Shown here: piece after piece, positions 25,501 through 40,685 of the stretch
How the letters are laid out: the number at the start of each line of letters is the position of its first letter
Position numbering within the stretch: the stretch's first letter is position 1
NCBI GenBank assembly: GCA_034336665.1
Contig: JAPFBE010000013.1
Coordinates: 16,719,056-16,783,055, forward strand
Length of the DNA: 64,000 nucleotides
Direction: 5' to 3'
DNA from: Luscinia megarhynchos
Taxonomy: Eukaryota > Chordata > Aves > Passeriformes > Turdidae
Program-made: the position numbers and the translations under genes
Notes under the pieces: model-generated
The model's input: the letters and a program-made list of their open reading frames with translations, nothing else
Told to the model about the DNA's origin: nothing
The model's database searches: none

Positions 25501-28500
25501 AGTCCAAGCACTTTCAGCCAAGCAGTTACTGCTTTAAAACTAACTTGATGTTTTGTATTGCTTAAACTACAGTTGTCAAAATCAATTTCTATATGACAAT
25601 TTCTCACCTCTCATTCCCTACATTAATGGCAGGTAGAGATTAGGCACCAAACTGTCACTATATTTATTTAAAACAAGCCAAGCCAGAGGTAGTTTGATCA
25701 CACATTTACTCACTCCATCAGTTTGTCTACCTTGTCCTGAACTGACATGACAGGATGACTTCTCCTGGCTTGTTGCTCTGGTATTTTATGAGCATTAGAA
25801 TTACTTACTAAGGGACCAGGATGGAGAAGATCTGGTCAAAGAAGATAGGAAAAAAGTAACACTGATTAATCTTGGGTGAAGGTTTTCTCCTGCTATATAG
25901 CAAGGAAATACAGCGGCAAACAAAGATATTAATGAAATAAACAAACATCGTGAGAGAATGCTTGAAACACACCAAAACTTAACCTGGAAGTGACTATCAG
26001 TGAAGACATTCAAACAATTCTCCAGTCAAATCTTCAATTTCAATTTATTGTAACCCCCACCTCCTGTAAAATTTCAGGCCAGAACTGTGCTCACATGTAC
26101 ATAGAGAGTATTGCAGAAATACTAATGAAGTAGCATCTCCACTGAAGCTCCATATTTTATTCCAATTCCATGAAGAAATACAATTTTAATTACTAAATCT
26201 AAACAAAGTCACTATTGACCTCAAAATAGATGCAATCTCCCAATCCAATGCTTATATAACACTGCAATATCACACAATTAATATAACACTAAACAGATAC
26301 ATTAATTCATAAAGCATTCCAGAAAACACTGACAATCTGTGTATTTAGAAATAGCAGAATCACCATTTTTATGATTCCTGAATCTCAGCACTTCTTGGAA
26401 GTTGCATCGAATATTTTCATATATGCATGTCCCCAGCAGTGCTTTCTGAGCTATGCTGTACATAACAGCACATTTCCATCACAGAAAGCCACTGCCCTGT
26501 TACCCACTCCACACACCCACACATCTCAAACGTCAGAAAAACTTCAGCTACAAACGTCATACCTAAATAATGCACAAAATACCCAAGCCAAAAATCCTAC
26601 CAACTAGCAGCATGCTGTCTCTTCTTATCCCTCCCCCACACTGTTATCCCTGAGAAGTTAAATCCCAGTCCTCTGCTATAGGTGCAAGGTACTCAGATAC
26701 TACATACAATGAATAAAATTTTATCACTGTTGCCCGCTTTTAGAATTATGAGAATGAGTTACTGGCGAATTTACAGATGCAGAAATTTACTTCTCACAAT
26801 GTAAAATCACGTATTACTTAAAACATCAACACATTTCCAGTATCAAAGTTTCTTAAAATTATGATAGTAATTCTTAAAATTATGTCTAGCTTTTATGGTA
26901 AGAATAATGACAGCTGTTCTCCATGAGGTTAAAATGCAATCCAAAGTCTTAAAAAGAAACTTCCATTAGTACAATCTTCTCTATTTTCTAGTTCTATCAG
27001 AAACAATTTATCAGGACGTACACTCCTGATTTCCAAAACAACCCAGTTTTCTTCCTAGATGTATTGCTGCAGTATTTTCTAAACATACTCTAAAGAGAGG
27101 TGCAAAAATTCAAAGAACAGTTTAAAAGAAAACTACTTCATTCCGCTAATTTGCATCAAGTTTTATAGTTCCTATCCTCCCTCCTAAATGGAAAACTAAT
27201 TGTGATAAAACATCAAGCTCAATTAGAAACAGCCACTACACAAAACCATTTATTTGAGTATTTCCTTTAGAGTATGTGCAATTGTTTTTACGGATTTCTC
27301 TGGTGTTTGGGGCCAAATATTGTCATCTTTTCAACAGGGGAAAAAACCCCACACTCACCCCAGTTTTACATCTCATTCATTAACTACTTCATTGAATTCA
27401 AACCCTTATATATATAAAAAAGTATCTTTCAAATTTAACTTATTTTAAGGAAATGATGAAAAACCATTATGGCAGCTTGAGTTCTGCTTTCAGGATACAT
27501 TTGCAATTTTCATCAGGTTTCAGTATTAGCTAGCACATTAGAAAGCCCAAGCTGGGCAATCTATTTGTATATTAAGACAGTAATCAAGTGCCATGTGAGA
27601 CTTGAGCACCTGAACTAGAGCTCAGATTTTTGGAGCTTGATCCCACTGGTGTCACTTTTGCCAGAATTCTGAAGTTTAGCTTTATTTGGGGATGTAATCT
27701 GTGACCTTTAGACTTCCTTTTACATTTAAGGTTCAAAAATCTGACAGACCTCTGTAGGCACTAGAAAAAGTTGGAGAACAAAGTGGGCAAGATTCAAAAA
27801 ACAGGGAAGTGACTTAAAGAAATATATTTTGTCTGCATTTGTGGACAGCTGGCAGCTGTGCCAGCCATGGCAGGAGATGAGATCAGTCTCTGTGGCAGCA
27901 CTGAGTGAGAGGGAGCAAGCATGGAGGAGAGGTCAGGTCCCTGCAGGTGGGTTGCCATCCCATTCCTGGCATATTCAGGTTATATTTTCCTCCATAAACA
28001 CGATTGCTGGAAAAGCAAGCAGGGCAGCAAAAGCAGCAGGGAAATAATTTTCATTCAGTTTTACTTAAAAGCAAACCCTGCCTGACCTTTAGCTGTCCTT
28101 ATGCTGCTTTAACCCACGGCTGCACTCCCACCCCCACAGCCCCCCCTGCCCTCTGGCAGAGGGGACCCAGGCAGAGGCTCCCACCCTGCCCCAGGGTGCC
28201 TGCAGGGGTACATCAGCACACATCCCGGTTTTGGAAACAGCTGGCCTGGCACAGCCATCCCTGGGAAGCAGAGCTGCAGCAGGATGGTTGGTCTCAGCCA
28301 AGGCCACCACAGCTGTGAGCAAGGACAGAGGACTCCTCCCTGGAGACAAGAAAGGGGCGTTATGCCAGCATGAAAGCTCCATATAAATACAGTAGCCAAC
28401 ACGAAAATCCAGCAAAAAAGAAAAATTTTCAACTATCCCTATGGATTTCTGAGATGTCACTCAATCTTTAGATGTTCTTTTGTTTTAGCAGCAACTAATT

Positions 28501-31500
28501 CCTCTGAATAACTTCAAACCAACTGAACTCAAGGTGCTTCTGCAAAAGCAAAATTTGCTCACTTAAAAAAACAATGTCATTTCATCTCCAGTAGTAAGTG
28601 TTGCTTACTTTCTTACACCAGAGCAAAATATCTGCTGTAAATTCCCTTGTGATGGTATCTGCTCATCTAAAGACCTGACACCAAAGCCAGATGTGAATCA
28701 GTGGCTATTACATGGTCTCCTCTAAAAGTTTCTCTATGTTTTGTATGCATACTATCGAAAACTAAATGAGAAATTTTTAAATTTTTCACATTCAATTTTT
28801 ATAAAGGTGTTATTTTATCTTCTGGTCTGTGTTTTTCTCCACAGTGTTTGTGTGGGACTCAGTGTTAAAAGAAGTTTTTACTACACAACACTTCACTTTA
28901 CTGTAAGAGAACACAAAACAGATTACCAAAAGTCATAATTCATATTTTACTTCAAAAATGCAACTCTCCCCCCAAAATAAAAAAATCTCCCAAGCTAATC
29001 TTTTTTTCTACATTCTAGGTTCACTCACCAGAAGTTAATGAAGTATGTAAAGTGATACTGCACATACAATACAGCAGATCTCTTCATCAAGAAAAATCAT
29101 ACAGGTTCCTTGCCATTCAAGTCTAAAATACATCTGTGGGACACCATAGAAGAGGGTGGGTTACTTCCTGCCACTCCAGCATGAATGCAAGGAACACAGA
29201 TTCTAATCTACATGTTAGATAGCTGCCTGTATAAATACAACACAGCAACAGCATTAATATATGCAAATACTTTTGATTTTTTTTTTTTTGCTTGTTTTTA
29301 ACTGACAGGAAGAATAGGTTTAAGATAGGCTATTTTTTACCAGAGGAGGCTTTACAGATCCCAACCCTGTCCTTGCTCTATGTGCAGAAGAGCCACTATA
29401 CTTGTTAGGGTACAACACTGGCTTGCCAGTCATACAAACTCTCCTATTCCAGCACTTGTGCTGCACTCCTAAAGTCAAACACAGGTTAGCAGTAAGAGAT
29501 ATTTGCACAAAAACATGGTGTCGTGAAATGCAGTTGCTGCAGAGCTGACCCACTGCTACTTTTTCCACCACTGCATTTTGAACTGCAACAGAGATGTACA
29601 GTGGCCTACAGGAGACCAAAAATCTCCCAGATGCTGCTGTTACACTCTAGAGAAGTCATCAGTTGCATCCCTGCATCTCAACTACCTGACCACCATTGCT
29701 GCTCTTTGGGACCCTGCCTGGTACAGCCCAGGAAAAGGCAGGGGAACAAAAGCAGTGCTTTTGTGTTCTCAGACCTGAGCAAGGGTAAGTGTGCTCCTCT
29801 AGAAGCAAGAGACTGTTGTAACAGGTGCTTTGGTGTAGTTCAAAAATCTTCTCCAACATTTACATTTATATCAAAGTGATTCCAGTATTACAATTTGATC
29901 TTCTGCTTGGGTGAACATGCGGCCTGTGAATTTAACAGCATCACTTGTAAGCCAATGCATTATATAAACCACAAAGACACGCTCCTGTCAACAGATACCT
30001 ATGTAAATCTTCAGCAACTAATTGTTCTATTAGGCTTTTCTAATGTTACTTTTTTTACCAGAGAGTGGAGGGAGGGTTGGGGAAAATGTTCAACACAGCC
30101 TTGATACTAAATCAGCTGGCAAACGCTGGATACTTCAGAGAAACACAGGTAACTTGGTCTCAGGCTGAGACCTTAGTGCTTACTTCTGCATTTCCCACAC
30201 ATTCCCAAGGACTCCAAATGATAGCTTCTTTAAAGGGCAGAAGAACAGGGCAAAAATTCTACCCCAGCACCAAAGGCAGTAAAAGCTCATCTTCCTCTGC
30301 CTCCCCCACTCCTATAAAACCCAAGAACAAGCCCTCTAAAAAGCAGATCTTATCCCCAACTAGTTTTCACTTTCAACAACAAAACTTATTATCAAAATAA
30401 ATACTCAGTTAATTAAATAATCATTTCCCAAGAGAAAGTACTGTTTTCAACATCCAGTGCTCTGAAAGAAATCCATAAACAGAATTTGCAACCTCCTAGC
30501 ACGGAGAGAGTTGTTACTGCAGCCTAACCAGAACTTGCTTCTTGAAGGAATGTCCAGGCCATGCCCCTGTCTCATCAGCACTGTCAGTGACTGGCCCCAG
30601 AGACTCAATAGTTTTGGTAGCTCCTAGACACAGCAACCTGATTTAAACCAACTAATCAAGTACCATGAACTCCAAGTGCAGCAGCTCAGCATGATCTAAC
30701 CTCTTCCTACTCAATGCAAGTTAAACTAGCACACTCAGAGCTCTATGCTATCACTGCCAAACCCATTCTGATACTTCTTCTGCCTTACTGAAAGAACCCT
30801 TGGGTAATCCCAAAACCGTGTAGAGACATAAGACTTGAGATAATGCCAGGTTTTATCAGGATGTATTTTTAAATGCTACATTTTAGCAAGGTGTTTCCAA
30901 AGTTTGTAATACAGAATCTCTCCAGCTTTTCTTTAAAAACTCTGCATGCTGCACAGCCAACTCTCTAGACCTCAAAATCCCTCAAATCAGACTTGGGAGG
31001 GATGTACAGAACTCTTAGCCTAGTTACTAATCAGGCAGTATGTATTTACCCATTTGTCTGCCTGGACTCTTTCTTGAGTTGGGCATTTACCAGAGGCCAG
31101 TGATGCCTTGCGTTCCCAAGTTGGTCACGGAGAAGAAAAAGCACTCAGCACCTCAGCAGGAAATCTGGTGGATGGGGCAACTCCAATTGTCCCTCAATTA
31201 ACCAAAGTCAGCAAACAGCTGAGGCATTTATGACAGGGTTTGGCAGTTAGGGAAGACCCTGGGTTTCCTGGAAGAAGATACATATGTTGGAGGGGCACAT
31301 GCCCTGTGCAGTCCTCTTCATCTCCCACCTGTTTCCTCTAGTAATACTGTCATTAATTTGGAGTTATACAGCAATTGCCACCAATTGCCAAACCATCCAA
31401 TAATCATTACTAAGCCTCTCAGTTCAGTATAACCATTTTAAGTACACCATGAAGCAGGTATCTCTCATGATCATTTATCTGCCACTGCTGAGGAACACCA

Positions 31501-34500
31501 TCCTCCTGCATCCATCTCTGGAAAGCTACTCCTCTGCCCAAAAGGACATATGTAACCATAAACTCCAGAGCCTTTTCCTGTATTGACTGTGTGGTCAAAT
31601 TAAAATGAGTTGCTTGCACTCTTTCTAATCCTGGTATTATCATGATCACTGACTTGCTGTGCATAAAGAAACATAAGAATCAAACTTTACATAGTGACAA
31701 CCTGTAACTTTACAAACTGACATAGTGCTCTGAACAGGCAGAAGTAGCAAACTCTCTGCAAGCCACATCACTGCTCCTGAGTTCCAATGGAAGTGAGGCA
31801 TCTATCTCACTTGTGTGACTGAAAATTTCAAACAGACAAAATGACAGATATAGCCAGGCTTGTTTCAATAAGCAACAATTACTTAATAATCCAGAGCTGA
31901 GTCCTGATCCTACTGGTATATTACTCTGTAAATCATGCACCTTTTTAACTGCATTGAACAAATTTCACTAGTATATTCATCCAACGCTGAATCTTTGATA
32001 AATATTTACTTTCTAATAATTATTTTAAGATGTTTATGTAAGAATTGGAATTTCTTTCACATTAGAGGTAAATGAAAGGTGCAACCATTGAAAATCACTG
32101 AATTTTTGCTTGAAATTCTAAGTATAATCTTATTGCAGCCACTAAAATTACTTAAGTCAGCTCTAAACACAAAGATTTTTCTGAATTTCAAGCATTCCTG
32201 CAAATAGGGGCATAAAAGTAAATGCTTGTGAAGCTCACCTTTCTCAGCAGGACAACGGTTCATGCTACTTCTTTGTGGCAGCTGCTGAGAATGCTCATCT
32301 CTATAGCACTGCTCACCCCTGTCACTAGTGAGGTATAGGTATTTTACTGGACAACACACATTAGTGTAACGGGTCTGCAAGTCAACATTTAAAATCAGTT
32401 GTGCAGCAAGTTCCTTCCGTCAATACTACTTCAGATCAGGCATGGAAGGATTTTTACTTCATTCACCATATATGCCTTTTACAGATATCCCCCTGACACA
32501 GGCTTAGAAACTTTTTCTACATCATAATGACAAGCAATTGACACCAAGTGGCAAGGAAGAAAGTTAAATTTCTTATCAGAGTTGAATTATTTTTACTCCT
32601 AGTATCTGTCTACTGATTAAGAAAGCTACCTAATCTGTTTCACCTTAGTCCTACTGAATTGCACTATCTGTCCACCTAAGCAGCACTGTTCACATTCCCA
32701 AAGATACCTGGTTAATATATGTATTTATCCTCTCATTCAAAAAAACAAAAATGAACATTAGCTGACTTAAAATAAACTCTCTAAACACAAATCAAGAGAC
32801 TCATAAAGTCTCAAACCAACACTGTGGTCCACTGAATGAGAGAAAAATCACTTCATCTTATTACTGTTTCTTTCAGTGTTACTTCTGCCAACTAAAACCC
32901 TCAAGTTCATGGATTTCTAAGGCAGGCCAGAGAGATTTTTTTAAAAAATGAGACTTGGAACTCCAAATGCAAGGTTAAGCAAGCATGGGGATATAACCAC
33001 AAGTCTCAAATCATGCATTTGAGGAGACATACTTGCTCTTTTGCTGTGCTTTACATCCTGATCACAGAATGTTTCAGGAAAGTGCTGACCCATCAGCAGG
33101 TACATGGAAACAAAAGCAAGAAAAGTGGAATAAGAACTCCAGCAATCTAAATAAAGATTGGGGCACTGGGAAAAGAAAAGAAAAAAAAAATCTCAGCCTT
33201 ATGTTCTATATACTAGCCAACACTGTTTCACTAGTAAGGATAAGGTATTTAAATTACTGTCAATAATCCCCTAACTCTGACACTTTTCACAATGTTTGGA
33301 TTCTCCAGTTTCCAAAGTAAAATATCTCTGCAGCTTCACTAAAGCAGCAGAGAATTCCTTTTCTTCTGCAGTTATTCAACCCTGTGTCCCAACTCATCAT
33401 GAGAATTCCCACAGTGTCAATGTGAGTTTGCAAGTTAGAGATGCTCACTGCCAATTAGTTAAACTGTGAACCTCATTCATCACCAAGTTCCTGCATGGAT
33501 TCATCCCTGTTCTCCACTTACAGTGACAATGCACATTATAAGCAAATTACCACCACCTACTGAAAATAAAGGTCCTGTTTTGTTGACAAAGTAAGAATCC
33601 TTGAATTGTCTGTCAGGAAGTAAGATTCTTGAGGATAGAATCTTGTTAATTTGCCAAAATTATTCAGAAGTCCAAGAAACACAAAAGTGAGTTTTGAAAT
33701 TTTGGCCTAACAGGCTTATGATCCAAATGCACGCCACTAGCAAAATGAGTTTATTACCTTTATTTTCCTTCAGATCACATAATGGTCTAGTATAGAACAG
33801 TTAGCTCCTGCCACCTTGTGGGACTTCATGAGTTTCCCTGAAAGCTTGGATCATCAGTAAACTAGTGAGTTAGAACAAATAAACATTTGGGAGTTACTTT
33901 TCTTGTGATTCACCCTGGTGAATGTTGAAATAAGAGAGAAATATTTATGGAGAGGGTATGCCATTTTGAATATTTTCTGGTTCATTATCCCTAGCATTGT
34001 TTATATAGTTGAACTGCTGGATTTAGTAATCTTATAGAGGGTGTTTTAAATATTTAAATATCTGTCAAGAATCCGAAGTTTTGGAAGCTGATGCGTCCAA
34101 GTTTAAAATAACATTTGATCAAATACTTGTCACCACTAGCAAATTTCACATATTCAAAATAGATTCTACACAGAAATAATACAAATTTAGACTGAAAATC
34201 TTTGCATTCAGAAACCAAATAATAACCTCAGTCTCAAAGAATTACATATATGCTTAACCTTTTATATGGTGATAACATGTTTAGTTCTCCCAAAAGACCC
34301 TATTCCATGTATTTACTTTTCTAACTACAACTTAAACTTCTTGGTTTATGTTTTTCCTCTCCTCATCCAGAGCCACCTCTATCATACATGGCCAACTTAA
34401 TGAATGAGTCGAGTTCTCCAAAGAATTAGATAGCTGGAAATAGAAAGACTTTTGCACCATAGTAACAAGAAGGTGAATATGTCTGGATCCTCATCCTCAT

Positions 34501-37500
34501 GTCTAACATGTTGTCTGCTGTCCCTCTGACAGGTAATTTGTCACTCCACCTTTGTGGAGGTGCAAAAGACAAAAGCAGCTGCAATGACTGAGAAAGGATG
34601 AGGTTCTCTTTTTATTTAAGCCAAATCTCTGCTGCTCCAAATATCAAAACTGAAAGAGCACAGAGGATTGCAGACGATGTAACTCCAAGAACCTGATCAA
34701 CAACCTCAACAAACCTGCTCCTGGTCTATTCTTGGAGTCAAGTGATTTGTTACAGATGCACAAAAATGCAAGACCAGTTTAGGGAGCACTTCTTCCCCCA
34801 CACCATCCCACAACTGCTTCAGTGAACTTGGGAGATCTATGATGCTGTGTACTTGATGCCAACTGTAGCAAACTTAACTCCTTGGAACTTCCTACTGATA
34901 GGGAAAAAGCTGTCGACAGACTTGAAACAGGAACAGTTTTTCCCAATGTCAAAAGCAAATAATCTCCAATAAAGGCTTTTATTAGTTCATAAATGGACTT
35001 AAGAACAATAATTACAAATCCACAGCAAAAGGAAATGCTCAAGACTGAAACAATAATGAAACTTCAGGCTATGAATCAATTGGCACAGCATACCTAAGGA
35101 ACATGAATTGTATGTTCTTACATAGAAAGTTTCAGGATCTCACTAGCTTCTCTGGTAACTTCAGAAGTGAGGTTGTCTTTGACAGCCAGCATATTTCCTC
35201 ACACACAGCCTCTTATCTCTTCTCATAATTATATTTTAAGGTCCTAGTAGCCACACAATTAACTTAAAAAGCAAAGCTCGTAGGTGTTCACGACAATCTC
35301 TGACCACACCTCTGGCTTCAACATTGAAAACCTCTCCCAGACTGAGGTATGTCAGTGTCCTGACAGTCTGGAAGGTACCAAAATGCTCCTCTCACAGCTG
35401 TCTTTTACCCATCCTTATCTCCACTACAGAAAATCCAGACAGACAATGTGGTAGGGAGCTCTACAAGTCATCAGTCTGGATAATGAGTGCATCAGAACTG
35501 CAGGGCATATTCTACCTGGCCCCAATACAGTCAGCACCTTGCAGACACAGGACAGGCACCACTATTCTCTACCTAACTGCAGGCATTAAGGATACAAACA
35601 CCTCCTTACCCAGAGCTTATTTTCTTCAGATTTTTCCCTGCTCTGGAGTGCCCTGATGCTATGTCAGCCTCACTGTAACTGCAGATGTCCATCCAAGAGC
35701 CACCTCCAGTCCTTGGCTACAGAGAAAAAAAAAAATAGCACACTCTAGCAACAGAAGGGATCGGATCCAACACCCACTGCAGGTCTCAACAACACCATAA
35801 AGCTTAAGAAGTAAATACTAGGACCTTATAACAAATTCCATTTTGATGCAAGTAAATAATATCCTGCCATATCATTTTATTGTCATTTTCTTTCTCTACT
35901 AGTCCTGTATTCTGCTGCATTACTAATCTGGCAGGAAGATCCCTGAGCTGACATTCTGCATGTCTGCATACCCACTTCAGTCTAACTGCAGTACCAGAGT
36001 TGAGCTAGTACCTTATTCTTCAGGATGCTTTGAAAACAGTGGAAGCACAAACACACTTCTCATACCCTGAGACTAGACATGCTCTCCTTGGTAACTCAGT
36101 TGGACCTGACAACACAGGACTCCCAAGCAGCAGCAGACTGAAAAGTGCCTGATAATTTTTCAATTCTTCCTGAAAGTATTGCACAGTATTCTGAATACCA
36201 GCAGCAAAAACTGACCAGCATTAACTTTGCTTAAAGTTGTGAGTTCTCCAAGAAGAAAAAAAACATCTGGTCCAGGTTAAGGAAGAGTCATGACATGGCT
36301 TTAAGACTGGCTCCCATCTGAAACACTACTGCCTAGCTGTCAGGTTAAGATTTGTTTTACATTTTCTCAGAATATTTATTTTTCTACAAAAACGTTCTTT
36401 GACTTTTGCAAACTTTTGTTGAGGGAACTTTCCAAGAAGTTACATAAATTAATTACTTTATTCATGTACTTACTGGAGAAAAAGTCTTTAAAAACAAACA
36501 AAAACCCACAAAACAAACCAAACACTACTAGGCCACTTGCTACTTCTGTTTTTTATTTTATCTATATTCTTATTGATCTACTTTTACTGTCAACTGTCTA
36601 GCCTTCCATTTCAAGGAGAAAAGAGGAAAGTTCTGAATCTAATTGTCTTATTTCTTAAGAAACACCTCTAAAAACCACCCAGGTTACAGACTTTACAAAC
36701 TCCTGTACATAGCCTGCTTTATGAGATGTCTAAGAGGAACCTCACTGCTTCATAAACTGGAATACACAATCAGATCCATCTTCACCATTGTTTCATTGAT
36801 GCCAAGCCACAAGAGCTTACCCAGAACTGTGCACGTGCCCAAGGATCTGTGCCAAAATGTCTCAGAGCAGGATCAGGCCCCTGTAAGATCAGCTGCATGT
36901 ACAGCTTCATCCCTGCAATTGCAATAGCTCAAGGAAACTGCTATGATAGAGGCATTGCAGGACTGAGCCCTAAAATAATCAAGTATATAAAGATCTTTGT
37001 GCTCTCCACAACTGAAGCACAATTCTTAAAAATGAATGGAACAAAAAACTTTTGTATTTGTGAAATAAAAATCAATTCTTTTGACAGCAAGCAGGACCAA
37101 CATTCTACAGGACAAGCTCCTTAAAAATCTATAGGCCATTTCTCCATTTTTCATTTTGTTGGGGTTTTTTTAAAGAATTTTTTCCAGTTTTTAGAGGTTT
37201 TTTCTTGCAGACAGAATTACTAGAATTACCCTGCAAGGTCCCTGTCCTAAGGATACGCTCAAAAGTGGAAAAAACTCAGTCCAAAAGATGAAAATTTGTT
37301 CACATTTAATAAAAGGTCAGCAGTTAAAATACCTGATAGTGCTGGCTGGAACTGTAGAACAAGACTGGGTGATAACTCCCTTGGGATCTAGAGTTTCATA
37401 GTACAGCATACAGATAGCTGGATTTGAAATCAGAAGGTGAACAAGATATTAAGAGTTTTCTGTAAATCAGATTCTGGTATGCTCAAGACTGTATCAACTG

Positions 37501-40175
37501 AGAAAACAGAAGTTATTTAAAACCCTAGGTACACTCAAGTCCACAGTTCTGAACTGTACTGGCCTAAGAAACAAAAGCACGAGATCCATGGATTCTCAGT
37601 CTTAATCTGCTTTGAGAGACCACCACTAAGCTTGCTTGCTACTGACCCAATACAAAACTACAAGTTCAAACTTGGCACCTGAATTACTAAGTACCGTGCA
37701 AAACCCCAGACTGACACAATGCTGACTTCCTTCCAGGCCATTTGTGCCAAACCTTAGAGCAAGAAGGTATAGCTGAAGGGCTGAACTGAACACACTGAAA
37801 TATGTAGGTAGAGACAAAGCCTGACTTTATGAAGTCCTTCTGAGCAACAGGACATTTTAGCTCGTTCTTAGAACCAGCACAAATATGTTTCTATCACCTT
37901 TACACATCCTGTACAACAAATAAAACATGCCTATGCATCCTTGCAAACGTCATTTTCAGAGAATTAGGAAGAACAGAGGGCAATATTCACACAGCACTGC
38001 ATTAAGAAGAGACCTTGGCTTGGAAGAACAAAAGATCAGTCCCAAAAGCTCTGACTTGCAAGAGTATTTTCCTATCAGGCAGCACAGGCTCTTAGATGTG
38101 GAGGAAGAATCCTAAACCGAACTTGAACGCCAAGAGATTTCTCAAGTCTCTAAATTCACAAGTACTCAAGCAGTAAGCTAGAAATCAACAGGTAACAGTT
38201 CCCCACCATTTTTTCACCAAGTAATGTGCATAGGGCAGATATTTTAGTAACAAAGAGGCAGTTGGTGTAGTAAGTTTAACAGTTATGTAAGAACTTCCAG
38301 GAAGTTTAGGAATTCTGTACTTGATTCTGCCATCAGTCATGTGATCTTACCTGAATACCCCTGAGTCTACTCTGCAATCTGCAAAATGGGGATGGGTAGC
38401 ACTGGTTCTGAAATATTTGTAAAATGTAGTTAGTTGGTGCCTGCAAAAGCATACAACAGAAGAGTAAAATGTTATTACACCCTAAAAACATGCTGTTTAA
38501 CAAAATACTTAATATATAAATGACAACACTACCAGTGTTCTACAGTACACACTCTTAAAAGATTTTGTTATACACCTGTTCAGAATGTGAATTATTTTGA
38601 TTCCCTGGTAGGATGGACCTGAAATCCATCTCTTAAGAGAAAGAAGCAGAGAAAAATATTTTTCTAGATTTTTACAATCAAACAAAACGGAGCCCCAGTG
38701 CAAAATTTTCCCCAAGTACTAATCACCCAACTACAATTAATGCAACTGCCATTTTAACCTGACAGGGCTAACAAAAAAAAACAAAAAAAACCAAACAAAC
38801 AACAAATGTGGACAACTCTTCTCAACTTTCTGCCCTGCTACTCACTAACAAGTTGTTCTTTCAGAAACTGCACACTTTACATGGGAAGAAGCTATCACCA
38901 CTCCAAGTTTGTAAACAGTGAAACTCCTTTTTTTAGTCTCTGTAGCTGAAAAGGCTCTAGTGGCATACTCTACCTTTATTCTAAGGCTACTGCTTACTTT
39001 CAACCACATTTGTAAAACTGGGAAATTCACACCAATCAGTGTCATTATCTGGCAAAGTACAGATGTCCTTCAAGAAACCTCAATGATATCCATAGATTCT
39101 GACTTGTAAGAAAAATCTTTACTTCCACTGAAGTCTGTAACAAAGTTCTCACTGAACTCAGCATGACAGTTGATTACACCTAATGGGGTGCAGCTCCTGG
39201 GTAACAGCATAGCTCTTTTATGGATAGAGGATGAGGGAAATCACACATATGGTAAGCTGCCCCCATCACTTTTGGCGTGTGGGAGAAGTACTTGGGGAAG
39301 CAACAGAATCTGTTTTGCAGACAGTGCACAACACATATGATACTTTGCAAAGGACATTCCTCTGCAGTTTACCTTACACAAACTTGAGTGCTCAGGCTAA
39401 GACAGTGCACCTGCTTTTCCACTCCCTCTATGCTTGGCTAGCACCACCACAAAAGCAGACTGCTTGGCAGAGACACTACTGTGGTTCAGCACTAACACAA
39501 ATGCCTCTGGTTCCCCAGTTTAAAATTGCTTCAAAAAACAGACTGGCCCATCATCTAAATATGGACTGATGATGATTATTTCACTAAGTTCATCCATCTG
39601 ACTACCTCTCCAAAGAAAGAGAAAAAAGGGAGTTTTAATTGCAGTGATGAGACACCACCACCATTACCCACTGCCACCTCTTCCCCTGCCCCCAATAAAA
39701 AATAAAAAGGACTGAGGGTGTCTCATTCTTCTGATCAAGTGCTACTGATGTAGTTTCAGCAATGTTTTAAATACACACTTCTAACTGGTTTTGCCACAAT
39801 CTCTCAGACTAACACAACAAAATTCTGTTCAGCAGCCTCAGTGGAATTGCACAAGCTCACATAAACTCTGATTTGAGACCAAATTTACATCCAGATTTTT
39901 CAGCCTGACCAGTAGTCCATTTCAATGTAACCTAGCAGGAGAACACTGCTAAGCATGTGCAGATTAATAGGTTTCTCTGAGAGATTTCAGACAGAACATT
40001 GTCAAAGATACCGATTCTCCTGATAAAATCTTGGCTCCAATACTTATTTTCTGAAAGGAAGGAAAGCCTCAACATTTCGTATGTCTAAGGGGGGTGTGGG
40101 GAGGAAGAAGCAAGTTATGACAAGAATAATTCAACCCTATGAAAATGCAGTAATTATAAAATCAGCCACACTGTA
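22541..40175. other. Non-coding stretch, no gene seen
   Basis: About 17.6 kb of AT-leaning DNA without a recognisable coding exon. It contains a CA-rich patch at about 22750-22770, a T12 run near 29279-29290, and a GC-richer but CpG-poor patch at about 28110-28300. A-rich low-complexity patches lie at about 36485-36530 and 38771-38806. Open frames are short, fall on both strands and show no known motif. It would be intron of a leftward gene if the 52-55.6 kb promoter cluster drives through it. Confidence 0.55.
38771..38806. repeat. A-rich low-complexity tract (AAAC-like)
   Basis: Two runs of eight to nine A residues are followed by CAAAC-type units. It could be the remnant of a poly(A) tail, but I see no recognisable retrocopy immediately upstream, so it is recorded only as low-complexity sequence. 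Confidence 0.7.
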
Positions 40176-40685
40176 GAATCTCAGAATGGTTTGGATTGGA
40201 AGGGACTTTAAAGGTCATCTAATTCTAACTCCCCAGCCATGGACAGGGACACCTTCAACTACACCAAGCTGCTCAAGCCCTGTGCAGCCTGGCCTTTAGC
40301 ACTTCCAGGGATGGGTCAACCATAACTTGTCTGGGCAGCCTGTGCAGTCATCCCATCACAGTAGAGAATTTCTTCTCTTTCATTTTGAAGCTACTCCCTT
40401 ATGCCCTGTCACTACATGCTCTCATGAGAAGTCCCTCTCCATCTCTCTTATGGGCCACACGAGGTACTGGAATGCTGCTACAAGGTCTTCCTGGAGCCAA
40501 GTTGAAAAATCTCTGCCTTTTCTCATAGGAAAGGTGCTGCAGCCCTATGATGAACAGCATACCCCTCCTCTGGACTTGCTCCAACAGGTCCATGCCTTTA
40601 TTATACTGGGGATCCCAGAGCTGGATGCAGTTCTTCAGGTGGAATGTCACAAGGGCAGCACAGTGGCTGAGAAGTAAAGCATTCT
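40176..40685 (-). mobile_element. CR1 LINE, 3' part with degraded ORF2 (minus strand)
   Basis: The plus strand begins with 'agaatctcagaatggtttgg' and continues through 'ggaagggactttaaaggtca', the reverse complement of a CR1 3' end. On the minus strand a decayed ORF2 segment reads 'MDLLEQVQRRG', then 'IIGLQHLSYEKR', then 'FFNLAPGRPCSSIP'. This corresponds to the region of CR1 ORF2 around the 'LE-VQRRATKMI-GLEHLSYEERL' block. Frames are broken between blocks, so the copy is dead. At about 500 bp it is the longest element in the window and looks more diverged than the copy near 20 kb. Confidence 0.93.

Noticed and set aside
29591..29784. Exon-like plus-strand segment ending in GCAAG before GGTAAGTG
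   Set aside because: The polypyrimidine/acceptor is weak, the peptide is unknown, and such donor matches arise by chance in 64 kb.
40327..40677. 116-codon plus-strand frame as a gene
   Set aside because: It is the antisense of the CR1 element at 40176-40685.
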